DNA from: Pseudovibrio sp. JCM 19062 | GTDB lineage: Bacteria; Pseudomonadota; Alphaproteobacteria; Rhizobiales; Stappiaceae | DNA: 36,642 bases | Reading direction: 5' to 3' | Assembly (NCBI GenBank): GCA_001310715.1 | Contig: BAXV01000036.1 | Span: forward strand, 1-36,642 | Shown here: positions 14,207-25,043 of the stretch, in pieces | Numbering within the stretch: position 1 is the stretch's first letter | Layout of the letters: each line of letters starts with the position of its first letter | Notes under the pieces: model-generated | Database searches by the model: none | The model's input: only the letters and a program-made list of their open reading frames with translations | Told to the model about the DNA's origin: nothing | Translations under genes and position numbers: made by a program

Positions 14207-16585
14207 TTAAGATCGCTTAGAGAAGACCTTATAGACTGCCTCACGACAGCCCCGCACCAATTCATGATCTTCCAGATGAGTTTCTTCTTCCTCCAGAATA
14301 TCAAAGAAGATGTCCCGAAGCTTCCGATCCTTCTCAGGTAAAACAGGCCGCTCTGCCTCATAACATTCCTGATAAACATCACGAAGCACCCGCACCAGCC
14401 GCTCCGCTGCATTCAAGCGCCCCCACAAATAATCATGCTCACGCCACTCGCGGTTAAAAAAACGCACCAAACATCTGCAATTGAGCGCCCTTCAGATCAA
14501 CCCCGCCCGGACAAAGCAGCTGGGCATCTTTCGCTGATCCGCCCCACCTCGATTTTCCGAAGCTCAAACGCATCAAGCGCCTGCTGAACCGGGAACATGC
14601 TGGTGTCAAAGAACGGGAAGCCAATATACGCCTCCAAAATACCTTGCGCAGCCTCCAGATCCCCCAGTTTCCCAACCCCGTCAAACACGAGGGAATCTGT
14701 CAGTTTATCAAGATCAGAAAGCCCCATGCGGGTGCTGAGCAGGCCAAGGACTTTGCAAACTGTTTCCCGTTGCGGCGATGCCTCTCTCAAGAGAGAGGCA
14801 AGTTGAATGGTCTCCGTGCCATAAAAGTCTTGCGACCATCGGTTTTCCAGATTGGTGATCTGCCCATAAAGCTCACGTTTGAACACATCCAGATGGTGGG
14901 CAAACTCAACCGTGTCTGCAATCTCATCGTGATGATAGAATTTATTGATCTGCTCAATCAGGAAACGCAACTGGCGAATGCGGTAATCAACATCCAAAGC
15001 CTTCAGTTCATGCAGAATCTGCACCTGATCCCGTTGAGCCCCCCCGTCCTCTTCTTTCGCAAAGGTCAACGCCTTCACCACCAACTCTTCCACCTTCGCC
15101 CAAGACAAAGGCGCAATCTCTTCGCCCTTTTCCACACAGCCCGCATTCTGCTTTTCATAAAGACGAGAAATCAGTGAAACCACGCGATGTGCAAGATGTC
15201 CTAAACGCAGCTGTAGATAGCCCGCATTGGCAAAACCACAATGCTCCATAGCAGAAAGTTCTGCACCCTGACGAACACCGAGAAAGTCGCCCTCGGTTTG
15301 TGGCAGTTTATGATTTTTTTTCAGCAGCGCCTGCACCTCACGCTGGACCATGGGCAGAGCCGCCTCCGCCACTTCCTGTATGCGCCGCACCTTCATATTG
15401 AGCCGCTCAATCTCCTGCAATTCATCCCCGATGGGCTCATTGCGCGGTATATGGGCAAGAGAGGCAAAAATGCTTCTGAAGAAGCCCGGCGGTTCCCGCT
15501 CTGCAGGCACATCCCCATGCGAAAATGGGAGTGGTCCAGATAGAGCAACCGCCGCACCACCTCCTGAGAGGCAGGTCGCTGCGAAATGGAGCCAATGAGC
15601 GGCTGAAATGGCTTATTCATCACCAGAGAGCCGTCAATAAAGATGCGCTCCCCTTCCGCCTCACAGTTTGTATGCAGCACATTGCTCAAGAACGCCTCAC
15701 GCCCACGCCACGCCAGTCCCTGCTGCTCAAGAACACCGTCCATCTCCGCCACACTCATAGGCGGAAAGGCCCCAGGAAAGCTCGAGGTTGCTCTGGCCGC
15801 AAACACAAGGTCGGGAATGAACTCCGCACTCATCTGACTTTTCAAAACACCAGAAACATCATTAATTGCATCAAACTTTACGATGCGCCGGTGATCCAGC
15901 TCCTCAATGAACTCCGGATCATGCAGCGCGATGCGGCGCAGAACACCGTGAAAGTCCGTTAGCGTCACAAACAGTTCCAGCTGCTGTCCGACGGGAACCA
16001 ACGTTTCACCGCGATCATATTCATCCATTGCCCTACAGGCATCAATAAGCCAGCCGGAATACCGCTCGCCGGAAAACGGTGGAGTAAACCACCGTGAGCT
16101 AATGAAATCCCGCAGCTTGGTGCGCGTCTCCTGATTATGAGGAACCTCCGCGCCCAAATACCCCAGCAGCTTATCTAAAACAGGCGCGAGCACCCGCTTG
16201 GCCTGCCTGCTGACGCCAGAGTTTTCGTTCGCTAGCTCCTCAACATCTGCAAGGGATAGCCATAAATCACTATGATGTTTGAGCGGCAAATCATGGGCCA
16301 GCGCCCGCGCCAGCATGATCGCATTCACGCCCCCCGCGGAGCGCCGGAGATCGCATCGATCACAACACGCAGATCCAGTTCCGGACCAAAGCTTTCAAGA
16401 AGATCGAAATAGGATTTGGCCGAGCCTTCAAGCGTAATATCGCTCTCACCGTCCCGGCGAATTTGATAGAGAACATGGGAGGCACGCTGAAGATTAAGCA
16501 GCTCACGAGTAACGCCGTGCATATAAACGGCGAGCGAAACGCCGCCATACAGCACCAGTCCTAGTCTCAGTTCCAGCTGCCTCAT
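14207..16585 (-). CDS. Patatin-like phospholipase with long C-terminal region (frame broken)
   Basis: Five overlapping frame pieces combine into one protein of about 790 residues. It opens MRQLELRLGLVLYGGVSLAV, with the glycine-rich oxyanion segment. The nucleophile elbow is broken at 16330: as written it reads ISGAPRGA, but one added base gives ISGASAGGVNAIM, a perfect G-x-S-x-G. The second catalytic residue is in FIDGSLVMNKPF, a DG-S/A dyad motif. The C-terminal half is helical and charged and resembles the DUF3376 region of large patatin-related proteins, from memory. Other breaks lie near 15505 and 14535 and in an A7 run at 14456-14462. Likely role: a lipid acyl hydrolase; the substrate is unknown. 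It sits between rarA and crcB, which are adjacent in many relatives, and so looks inserted. Confidence 0.82.
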
Positions 16586-16764
16586 TCCACATACCTAGCT
16601 TTATCTGTTGCCAGTGTGCGAACAAGGCCGCCTGATTGCAACCAGCAAACCCAAACAAAGTTACATAGAGTTTGTGTCTGGACCCGAAAATGGAGTCAGC
16701 TTCTCAAAGCAGAGATACAAGGAGCCTATATACGGGGCGCTAATATTGCGTCAGACGAGCTGCT

Positions 16765-18074
16765 TTAGTGACCACCGCGCTCTTTTCTCAAACGGTCCCA
16801 ATAGCTCAGGCGCTTTTGAATATCGCGCTCAAATCCGCGCGCATTCGGCTCATAATAGCTCTGCCGTCCCATCTTCTCGGGGAAGTAATCCTGACCCGAA
16901 AACGCATCCGGCTCATCATGGTCATACCGGTAGCTCTCACCATAGCCCATCTTTTTCATAAGCGTGGTTGGTGCATTCAAGATGTGCTTGGGCGGCACAA
17001 GAGAGCCATGCTCCCGCGCATCCATACGCGCCGCCTTATAAGCAAGATAAGACGCGTTGGATTTCGGGGCCGTCGCCAGATAAACCGCAGCCTGAGCAAG
17101 CGCATACTCCCCTTCCGGAGAGCCAACCAGCTGAAAAGCATGGCGCGCCGCATTCACCAGCACCAACGCATTGGGATCAGCCATACCAATGTCTTCAGAG
17201 GCCATCACCGTAAGCGACGCAAGATGTAAAGCGGATCTTCTCCGCCCTCCAGCATCCGGCACATCCAATAGAGCGCTGCATCCGGGTCCGAACCACGAAT
17301 GGACTTATGCAGCGCAGAGATCAGATTATAGTGCCCATCCTTCGTCTTGTCATAGATCGGCGCACGCCGCTGAACCACTTCTGCAAGCCGCTCAGTGTCA
17401 AAAACCTCATCGTCACCCGCTGTCCGCCACACATCCTCTGCCAGCGTCAAAGCAGAACGACCATCCCCATCAGCCATGCGCACGAGCGAAAGCCGCGCGT
17501 CCTCATCCAAAGGCAATGAACGGCCCATTACCTCTTCTGCGCGCTTGAGCAAATCAATCAACGCATCTTCATCAAGGGAGTGGAAGGTAAGAACATGGGA
17601 GCGTGATAACAACGCCGCATTCAGTTCAAAACTCGGGTTCTCTGTGGTCGCCCCAACCAGCGTGATGGTGCCATCCTCCATCACCGGCAAAAAGCTATCC
17701 AGCTGAGCCCGGTTGAAGCGATGGATCTCGTCAACAAACAGCAAGGTTCGTTTACCCGAAATCTGTCGTCCCCTCGCCCGTTCAAAGCATTTCTTCAGGT
17801 CGGCCACACCGGAGAAAATCGCAGAGATCTGCTCAAACTCTAATTCCGTTGCATCCGCAAGCAACCGCGCAACAGTGGTCTTTCCCGTCCCCGGAGGCCC
17901 CCAAAAAATGAGAGAGCCCAGAGAGCCGGATCGCAGCATACGGCTTAAAATGCCACTCTCACCTAAAAGGTGGCCTTGTCCGACAACATCCTCCAGAACA
18001 CGAGGCCGCATGCGATCTGCAAGCGGCCTGTCTTCCAGTTGATCCATCCCATTGACGGAAAACAGATCACTCAT
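16765..18074 (-). CDS. rarA: Replication-associated recombination protein A (AAA+ ATPase), frame broken
   Basis: RarA (MgsA) acts at stalled replication forks with SSB. The protein opens with LADRMRPRVLEDVVGQGHLL, then Walker A GPPGTGKTT near residue 60, Walker B LLFVDEIHRFNR near 115, sensor 1 GATTENPSFELN and the arginine finger region ALLSRSHV. The frame ends at 17205 after PLYILRRLR, but adding one G near 17211 joins it to VMASEDIGMADP, the conserved MASEDIG segment, and on to the clamp-loader-like C-terminal domain ending SYWDRLRKERGG. Corrected length is 436 residues, the usual value. It begins 56 bases after the degQ-like stop codon and is probably cotranscribed with it. The intergenic region 16586-16764 towards the patatin gene has no recognised feature. 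Confidence 0.93.
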
Positions 18075-18129
18075 GGTCTCTCATCATTCCTCTGGGCACT
18101 CGTAAAGCATCAGAGGCTTCACAAATGCA

Positions 18130-19574
18130 TTACCGCAAACTCACCTGCCGCAACTGGCCATCACGCTTAAAGGTGATGTTCCATACACGCTGCCTTTTTC
18201 GCGTCAGATTGGCAAGGTCTTTGGTGTTTTCGACTTCCACACCATTGACCTCAACCACGATATCACCGGGTTTAAAGCCAACATAAGCCGCCGTACTGCG
18301 CGCCTGAATATCAGAAATCACAACGCCGGAGAACTCGTTGTACATACGCAGCTCTTCTGCAACTGCAGGAGACAGGTTCATAACCTGTACACCGGTAAAT
18401 GGCGAGTTCCCTTTGATCTCTCGTGTATCTCTTGCCACAGTTTCCGGTGCACGCTCAAGGCTGATATCCACCGTGAAGGCTTCACCATCGCGCAACACCT
18501 CAAAACTGGTCTCCCCGCCGACCTTCTTGGTCGCAAGGCGATAACCATAAGCATCCGGATCATCCACCTCTGCACCACCAACTGACAGGATCAGATCGCC
18601 AACACGAATACCGGCACGCGCCGCAGGGCTATCCTCCTGAATGCTTGTCACAAGCACACCATTTGGACGCTCCAGCCCTAAACTCGCTGCAATATCCGCA
18701 CTTACAGGCTGAACACTGGTGCCAATCCATGGCCGACGTACGATACCACCGTCATCAGCGGCGGAGGCTACCACTTCCACCATATTGGCCGGAATCGCAA
18801 ACCCGATGCCATTGGAGCCACCGGAGCGCGAGAAAATGGCTGTGTTCACACCAACAAGACGCCCATTCAAATCTACCAGCGCACCACCCGAGTTCCCTGG
18901 GTTAATGGCCGCATCCGTCTGGATGAAGAACTGATAATCCGAGACACCAACCTGATTTCGCGCCACAGCAGAGACAATGCCCTGTGTCACGGTCTGGCCA
19001 ACCCCGAACGGGTTGCCGATCGCAAGCACCAGATCTCCGACCTCCAACTCGTCCGAGTTAGCAAACGGCACAACGGGGAAATCTCCATCGGGATCACGCA
19101 CCTTGAGGACTGCAAGGTCAGTACGCTCATCCTTCAAAATGATGTCAGCATCATATTCACGCCGGTCAGCAAGGGCCACACGCACCTCATCAGCCCTGCA
19201 ATCACGTGGTGGTTGGTGATGATCGTACCATCAGCAGAAACAATCACACCAGACCCCAGAGAACTTTGGACACGGCTCCGTGAACGCGGTGCAAACTGGT
19301 CTGCCTGATCACCAAAGAACCGGCGAAAGAACGGGTCGTTGAAGAACGGTGAAACTCTGCTGCGCTCCTGTACGGTACGGCTTGCATACACATTGACCAC
19401 CGCAGGAGACACCTTCTTCACCACAGGCGCGAAAGAGAGCGCAATTTCGGCTTTAGACGTCGGAACGTTCTTCTCGCTGGCCCCCACACTGGCCCCCAGC
19501 ACCGCGACCAGACCGGTAGCGCCAAGAACCGCACAAAAAAGCACGCGAGCAGTAGACTTCCTGATTTGACCCAT
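18130..19574 (-). CDS. degQ: Periplasmic serine protease of the DegP/DegQ family (frame broken)
   Basis: The N-terminal signal peptide (to about residue 33) exports the protein to the periplasm, where Deg proteases remove or refold damaged proteins. The trypsin-like domain shows the triad His in TNHHVIAG, Asp in ERTDLAVLKV and Ser in INPGNSGGALVDLNG. Two PDZ domains follow (GVLVTSIQEDSPAARAGI and GVVISDIQARSTAAYVGFKP). Between TNHHVIAG and VRVALADRREYD the frame breaks near 19192; one added G gives AGADEVRVAL, and the total becomes 481 residues, normal for DegP/DegQ. The ATG at 19574 has an AAGGGA ribosome site. It is followed by rarA. Whether it is DegP, DegQ or DegS-like cannot be read here, although two PDZ domains exclude DegS. 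Confidence 0.92.
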
Positions 19575-19784
19575 TCTGAAATCCCTTCGGCAAGAGCCCC
19601 CACATCAAAATAATTATTTTTCATAAAATTCGGGAGCAGCAAATTACAGATAAGTCTGCAATATGGAAATGAAAAGGCCAATCTATAGGTTTTGAGCAGC
19701 AAGCACGCATCCCTCAAAACTCTATGTGGATTGAGAACCGGCAACAGGTTGAGTGGCCTGACCAGATCACACCTTGTGCAAACG

Positions 19785-19807
19785 CAAAACGCCGGGTCTC
19801 CCCGCGC
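19785..19807 (-). terminator. Possible terminator of the chemoreceptor gene
   Basis: On the minus strand CGCGGG-gaga-CCCgGCG with one bulge is followed by TTTTGCG, about 30 bases after the receptor's stop codon. The stem is short, so the call is tentative. The rest of 19575-19837 has no gene. Confidence 0.35.
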
Positions 19808-19837
19808 CTTACTCATCCCGATAAAATCTGGCAGCAA

Positions 19838-22036
19838 TCAGGCTGCCCGGATGTTTTCAAGGTATTCTTCAACCATACTTTTCAGCTCTTCAGACTGATG
19901 GGTCAGCTGTTTGGCAGCACCAAGGACATTTTCCGCTTCATGACCGGCATCACTCGCAATCATGCTCACACGGGTGATTGCCTGCGCGACCTCAGAACTA
20001 CCCGAAGTCACCTGCTGAATGTTGCTGGAGATATCCGTCGCCGTCACCGCCTGCTCCTGCACAGCCCCTGCAATTGCAGTCGCAGCTTCATTCACATCTG
20101 CAATAACCGTGCTGATTTCCTTGATGGCCGCAACAGCTTTTTCAGTCTCAGCCTGAACAGACTGGATCTGAACACTGATCTCGCCAGTTGCCTGACCAGT
20201 CTGGTTCGCCAACCCCTTAACCTCAGCGGCAACAACTGCAAAGCCCTTACCAGCCTCACCAGCACGAGCCGCCTCAATGGTCGCGTTCAGAGCCAGCAGG
20301 TTGGTCTGGTCGGCAATGTCATTGATGAGAGAAACAACCTCTCCAATGCGCTGCGCTGCTTCCATAAGCCCGTTCACTGACACTTCCGCCGCAGCAGCCT
20401 TCTCAGCTGCCTGTTTGGAAACGTCAGCTGAACGACGAACCTCACGGTCAATCTCGCCAACAGTCGCAGAAAGCTCTTCAGCAGCACCCGCAACAGCCTG
20501 AAGGTTCATTAAAGACTGCTCAGAAGCAGAAGATACCGTCTGTGCTTCAGTATTGGTTTGCTCGGAAATGCTCGCCATACTCTTTGCGGTGGTTTCCAGA
20601 TTTCCGCCTGCATCCGTCACAGTGGTCAGGATACCGCGAACTCCAACGTCGAAGCCTTCATTCAGCGAATCCACAAGCTTCACTCGCTCTTCCTGAGCCT
20701 TTTGTTCCCGTACTTGCTTTGCATCAAGTTCTTTGGCACGGATCAGCCCAGCTTGGAACGACTGCACCGCACGGCCAATATCACCGATCTCGTCTTTGCG
20801 CTGCGCAGAGATAATCTCCACATCCAGATTGCCATTCGCAATCTGCCCGAGGTTCACGGAAAGGCGGTTGAGTGGTGTGGAAAGGCTACGCGCCATAAAT
20901 ATGCCAATCGCAGCAACAAACGCCAGCACGATCAATCCGATAACGATGATCTCTTTTGCTAGGGAATGAACGACCGCAAGAGCTTCATTTACATCCGTCT
21001 TCGCAACAATCACAGCCGGAAGCTTCTTAAACTCAAGCGGCAAGGCCAGAACAAACTGCTTCTGAACTTCTGCAAAGCCTACATTGGTCTCTGGATTGGC
21101 TTTCAAGTCCGCAACAACCTTCTCAACGACCTCAGGGTCGTCTTTCTTCACCAACGCTGTAGGAACATCAGAGAGAACTTGGTTGGATAGAATTGTACCA
21201 TCAAGACGCCCCAGATAGGTCTGACCTGACTCGCCCATATTCTCGCGATTTTGCAGAATACTATCGAAGAACGAAGAATCCAGCCGAATGGTGATCACGC
21301 CCTTGAAGTCCACCGTGTTGAAGTCCTCGATGAACACTGGGGCGGAAATCAGAAGAGAGGCAGAGTTCCCGTCGGGCGCATATTCGGCAATATCGGAATA
21401 AATCACATCACCTTCACTGGCCTGAGCGGCCTTCTCAAATTCCTTACTCAGCAAACTACCGGAAAGTTGCCCTTCTCGAACACTCTCCAGAAATTCCGAA
21501 GACTTGCTCGCGGTGTAAATTACCATGCCGTTTTCATCCATGATCAGGATGTCCGCGTAACCGCCACCGGTTACACTGGCAAAAAAAATCTGGATGAACC
21601 ACCGCATGACGCCAGGAATAAAGCGTCTTGTTGCCATCGCCGGTCAACTGCAACCGATCTGCTGCCGTGGACCCCTTCTTTTGAAAGTAGGCAAGAATGT
21701 CCTCCTTGTCCGCACTCAAAGAATCCATGGAGCCAGCAGGTCCGTCATGGTAACGCGCATCGCGTTACTCTCGACCAGACGCTTGATATCAGAATCAACG
21801 CGCTCCAGCTTCTCATCGAGAGTATCCCGACGCGCCTGAGCCACGAGAACAAGCTGCGTCTTGCTTGCCTCGGTCAACGCGCTCTCAGCACGTGTGTACC
21901 CAAGGAATGCAACGACAGCACTCGCAATAATTGCAAGCCCAACCATGATGAATGGAAGACGAACAGCAATACGATTAAAATAATTTTTGACTCTTGGCGA
22001 GGATGCAGAGCCGCTCTCATCCAATTTAGAACGCAT
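19838..22036 (-). CDS. Methyl-accepting chemotaxis protein with dCache-like sensor (frame broken)
   Basis: The protein has about 730 residues after correction. An N-terminal membrane segment (about 25-50) is followed by a large periplasmic region of about 320 residues that resembles a double-Cache ligand-binding domain ([32 protein letters not shown]). A second membrane segment ([18 protein letters not shown]) leads to HAMP ([19 protein letters not shown]) and the signalling domain with the hairpin tip [20 protein letters not shown], which contacts CheA and CheW. Breaks: one missing base near 21724 and one extra A in a run of eight (21581-21588). No CheR-binding pentapeptide is seen at the C terminus. 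Ligand unknown; dCache receptors often sense amino acids, amines or organic acids. It lies between rplQ and the degQ-like gene and looks inserted. Confidence 0.92.
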
Positions 22037-22319
22037 GTTAGCCCCCGAGTAATACGTTAGGAGCAGTGTCAGACTATTGGGTTAATCACTGCTTAAAACG
22101 AACATTTAAAACAGCTATCAATTCCAATAAATATCAAAATACTAGTATGATTTTGCTGTTCCATTCCGAAAACCTGAAATTCCAGCACCCACGCTGTGGT
22201 AACGCGCACGGAAGCCAATCGGCACTACATCAAACCACAGTTCCACCTGTCAAAACTCACGCAGAGTAAGAGCAGCCCCTACTCCGCCAACAATGCGGAT
22301 GCCCGCTCAACCAGACAAC
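22037..22319 (-). other. Intergenic region upstream of the chemoreceptor gene
   Basis: About 280 bases separate the chemoreceptor start from the rplQ terminator. No gene or RNA is recognised. It must contain the receptor promoter; the part at 22080-22160 is AT-rich. A GGGGG ribosome site lies just before the receptor ATG. Confidence 0.5.
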
Positions 22320-22349
22320 AAAAAAAGGGCGCCCTAAGGCACCCTTTTT
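22320..22349 (-). terminator. Intrinsic terminator ending the ribosomal cluster (after rplQ)
   Basis: On the minus strand GGGTGCC-ttag-GGCGCCC forms a seven-pair stem (one G-U) followed by seven T and preceded by A-rich sequence. It starts about 20 bases after rplQ and closes the alpha operon. Confidence 0.88.
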
Positions 22350-22370
22350 CAATTCGCTTACGCGATAAGC

Positions 22371-22801
22371 TTATGCAGCAACTTCCGTTTCTGCAGCTTC
22401 TTCAGCTTCAGCGCGTGCACGGTCTGCAGCGCCTTTTGCTTCAACGTCGCGATCAACCAGCTCGATAACAGCCATTGGTGCATTGTCACCATGACGGAAA
22501 CCAGCTTTCAGCACACGAGCGTAACCACCCTGACGGTCCGCATAACGCTCTGCCAGGGTATCAAACAGCTTGGATACCATTGCAGTGTCACGGATCTGGG
22601 AAATCGCCTGAGACGTGCATGCAGGTCGCCGCGTTTACCCAAAGTGATGAGCTTCTCGATGATTGGACGCATCTCTTTTGCTTTCGGAAGCGTCGTTACA
22701 ATCTGCTCATGCTGGATGAGCGAAGCTGCCATGTTAGCGAACATCGCTTTACGGTGGCTTGACGTCCGATTGAGCTTGCGGCCGGATTTACCGTGGCGCA
22801 T
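22371..22801 (-). CDS. rplQ: 50S ribosomal protein L17 (frame broken)
   Basis: The protein opens [20 protein letters not shown], the invariant L17 N terminus, and continues [20 protein letters not shown]. After GKRGDLHAR the frame is lost at about 22611; one added base gives [19 protein letters not shown], and the rest ([30 protein letters not shown]) matches L17. An acidic, alanine-rich tail ends ETEVAA. Corrected length is 143 residues. AAAGGAGAGG gives a strong ribosome site. L17 lies near the exit tunnel of the large subunit. Last gene of the alpha operon, downstream of rpoA. Confidence 0.95.
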
Positions 22802-22880
22802 GGCCCTCTCCTTTGTTAAGTCAATTGCGATCTGCTTCAGACCGCCGGAACCTCACGCTACGCGCTCGGTTCCTGTTCCT

Positions 22881-23909
22881 TTAATATTGGTGGTCTTCGT
22901 AGCGCTTAGCCAGATCGTCGATATTTTCAGGTGGCCAGTTTGCCACTTCCATACCGAGATGCAGGCCCATCTGCGCCAGAACTTCTTTGATCTCGTTGAG
23001 AGACTTACGACCGAAGTTCGGTGTACGAAGCATTTCTGCTTCTGTCTTCTGAATGAGATCGCCAATATATACGATATTGTCGTTCTTCAGGCAGTTTGCC
23101 GAACGTACAGACAACTCAAGCTCATCAACCTTCTTCAGCAGCGCTGGGTTGAACGCAAGCTCTGCAACTGAGTCTTCAGGAACTTCACGCTGTGGCTCTT
23201 CGAAGTTCACGAAGATAGACAGCTGATCCTGCAGAATACGAGCAGCAAATGCGATCGCATCTTCAGGGATCAAAGATCCGTCAGTTTCTACAGTCATAGT
23301 CAGCTTATCGTAGTCAAGAACCTGTCCCTCACGGGTGTTCTCAACCTTATAAGAAACCTTCTTAACCGGAGAATACAAGCTGTCAACCGGAATCAAGCCG
23401 ATTGGAGCGTCTTCTGGACGGTTAGCAGCGGCAGCAACATAACCCTTGCCGGTGTTAACAGTGAATTCGATGCGAACTTCAGCACCTTCATCCAGGTTAC
23501 ACAGCAGCAGACCCGGGTTAAGAACCTCAATGTCGCCTACAGTTTCAATATCACCAGCGTAGACCGCACCTGGACCCTGCTTACGCAGAACCATACGCTT
23601 TGGTCCCTCGCCTTCCATGCGAAGAGCGATTTCCTTGATGTTCAGAATGATGTCAGTCACATCTTCACGAACACCAGGGATAGATGAGAACTCATGGAGA
23701 ACGCCATCAATCTGAACCGCAGTCACAGCAGCACCTTGAAGGGAGCTGAGCAGCACACGGCGCAGTGCGTTACCAAGAGTAAGGCCGTAGCCACGCTCAA
23801 GCGGCTCTGCAATCACAGAAGCTTTGAAGCGCGCATCATCACCTGCACGAATGTCGAGTTTGGTTGGCTTGATAAGCTCTTGCCAATTTTTCTGAATAGT
23901 CACGTTCAT
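22881..23909 (-). CDS. rpoA: RNA polymerase alpha subunit
   Basis: The alpha subunit nucleates RNA polymerase assembly and contacts UP elements and activators. The protein has 342 residues. The N-terminal dimerisation domain includes [20 protein letters not shown] and [20 protein letters not shown]; the linker precedes a C-terminal domain with [39 protein letters not shown] and [16 protein letters not shown], the helix-hairpin-helix DNA-binding unit. The length is normal and the frame intact, in contrast to several neighbours. It lies between rpsK (74 bases) and rplQ (79 bases), the usual alpha-operon order. Confidence 0.98.
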   Translation of the reverse strand: MNVTIQKNWQELIKPTKLDIRAGDDARFKASVIAEPLERGYGLTLGNALRRVLLSSLQGAAVTAVQIDGVLHEFSSIPGVREDVTDIILNIKEIALRMEGEGPKRMVLRKQGPGAVYAGDIETVGDIEVLNPGLLLCNLDEGAEVRIEFTVNTGKGYVAAAANRPEDAPIGLIPVDSLYSPVKKVSYKVENTREGQVLDYDKLTMTVETDGSLIPEDAIAFAARILQDQLSIFVNFEEPQREVPEDSVAELAFNPALLKKVDELELSVRSANCLKNDNIVYIGDLIQKTEAEMLRTPNFGRKSLNEIKEVLAQMGLHLGMEVANWPPENIDDLAKRYEDHQY

Positions 23910-23983
23910 AAACCCTCTGGCTATCCCGTTGACCTGAAGGCCAACTATTCTTTGCCTGGGTGGAAAACTAGCCTAACGAACTG

Positions 23984-24373
23984 TTAGACGCGGCGACGCT
24001 TACGTGGGCGACAACCATTGTGCGGGATCGGTGTTACATCACGGATAGATGTAATAACGAAACCTGCAGCCTGAAGCGCACGCAGAGCGGATTCTCGTCC
24101 AGAACCTGGACCACGTACTTCTACTTCGAGAGTACGCATGCCGTGTTCAGCAGCCTTACGACCAGCGTCTTCGGCAGCGACCTGTGCAGCATAAGGGGTA
24201 GACTTACGAGAACCCTTAAAGCCGAGCGCGCCGGCAGACGACCAAGAGATCGCATTGCCCTGAGCATCGGTGATGGTGATCATGGTGTTGTTGAACGTAG
24301 AGTTCACATGCGCGACACCAGAAGAAATATTCTTCCGTTCGCGACGACGCACGCGCGTCGATTCTTTAGCCAT
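23984..24373 (-). CDS. rpsK: 30S ribosomal protein S11
   Basis: The protein has 129 residues, the usual size. Characteristic stretches are [40 protein letters not shown] and the conserved C terminus with [19 protein letters not shown]11 sits on the platform of the small subunit and lines the mRNA exit and E site together with S7 and S18. It follows rpsM and precedes rpoA. Frame intact. Confidence 0.98.
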   Translation of the reverse strand: MAKESTRVRRRERKNISSGVAHVNSTFNNTMITITDAQGNAISWSSAGALGFKGSRKSTPYAAQVAAEDAGRKAAEHGMRTLEVEVRGPGSGRESALRALQAAGFVITSIRDVTPIPHNGCRPRKRRRV

Positions 24374-24442
24374 TGTATTTCCTAACTTCGATATCTACAC
24401 CGCCGTATGGCCGGCGGCTCCACCGGATAACCGGCTAGCTAG

Positions 24443-24809
24443 TTATTTCTTCTTACCAGCGATCGCTTTCGCAGGACTTACGGGTGCGAGCGTTGGTATG
24501 AGTGCGCTGACCGCGAACAGGAAGACCACGACGGTGGCGCAGGCCACGGTAGCAACCCAAGTCCATGAGGCGCTTGATGTTCATTGCAGTTTCACGACGA
24601 AGATCACCTTCTACGATGTAATCAGCGTCGATTGCTTCACGGATCTTCAGAACTTCTGCGTCAGAAAGTTCGTTAATGCGACGCTCTGCAGCAATACCGA
24701 CTTTATCGGTGATTTCCTGCGCGAATTTCGCACCAATACCATGAATGTACTGCAGCGCGATAACTACGCGCTTATTCGTCGGAAGGTTGACGCCAGCAAT
24801 ACGTGCCAC
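24443..24809 (-). CDS. rpsM: 30S ribosomal protein S13 (GTG start, frame broken at the C terminus)
   Basis: S13 forms bridges between the subunits at the head of the 30S. The coding sequence starts at a GTG (24809) giving (M)[20 protein letters not shown] after a TGGAGA ribosome site; a longer frame reaches upstream to 24908 but is not S13-like. Typical parts are [13 protein letters not shown] and [20 protein letters not shown]. After NARTRK two bases are missing near 24476; restoring them gives [11 protein letters not shown] and 122 residues, the normal alphaproteobacterial length. As written the protein would end ...SCESDRW. It is the first gene after the adk terminators and so should have its own promoter in 24810-24940. 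Confidence 0.95.
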
Positions 24810-24940
24810 GTTAAGTTTCTCCAATTGCGAGGGAGCGATTTGCACCCTCTCCCACATTCTTTTGCCGATAATACGCCAACAACCTGAAAGATTGAGGCGC
24901 ACCATCACACAGCAAAAAGATCAGCCTCGGTTTCCCAAGG

Positions 24941-24980
24941 AAAACCGGCGCCAATCGATTATGGTGTCGATGTGCGCCGG
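24941..24980 (-). terminator. Second hairpin downstream of adk
   Basis: CCGGCGC and GCGCCGG form a seven-pair outer stem, with ATCGA/TCGAT as an inner stem, and TTTT follows on the minus strand. It lies about 50 bases beyond the adk stop codon, after another terminator, and before rpsM. It may be a backup terminator or a leader structure of the rpsM transcript, for example a site for autogenous control. Confidence 0.6.
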
Positions 24981-25019
24981 CTATACTTTATTATAAAGCA
25001 AGCGCAAGCGCCTGCCTTC

Positions 25020-25043
25020 AAAAAGCACGGATTAAACCGTGCT
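25020..25043 (-). terminator. Intrinsic terminator overlapping the adk stop codon
   Basis: On the minus strand AGCACGG-tttaat-CCGTGCT is a perfect seven-pair stem followed by five T. The adk TAA lies in its loop, so translating ribosomes would disturb the hairpin. It separates secY-adk from the rpsM-rplQ group. Confidence 0.8.
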
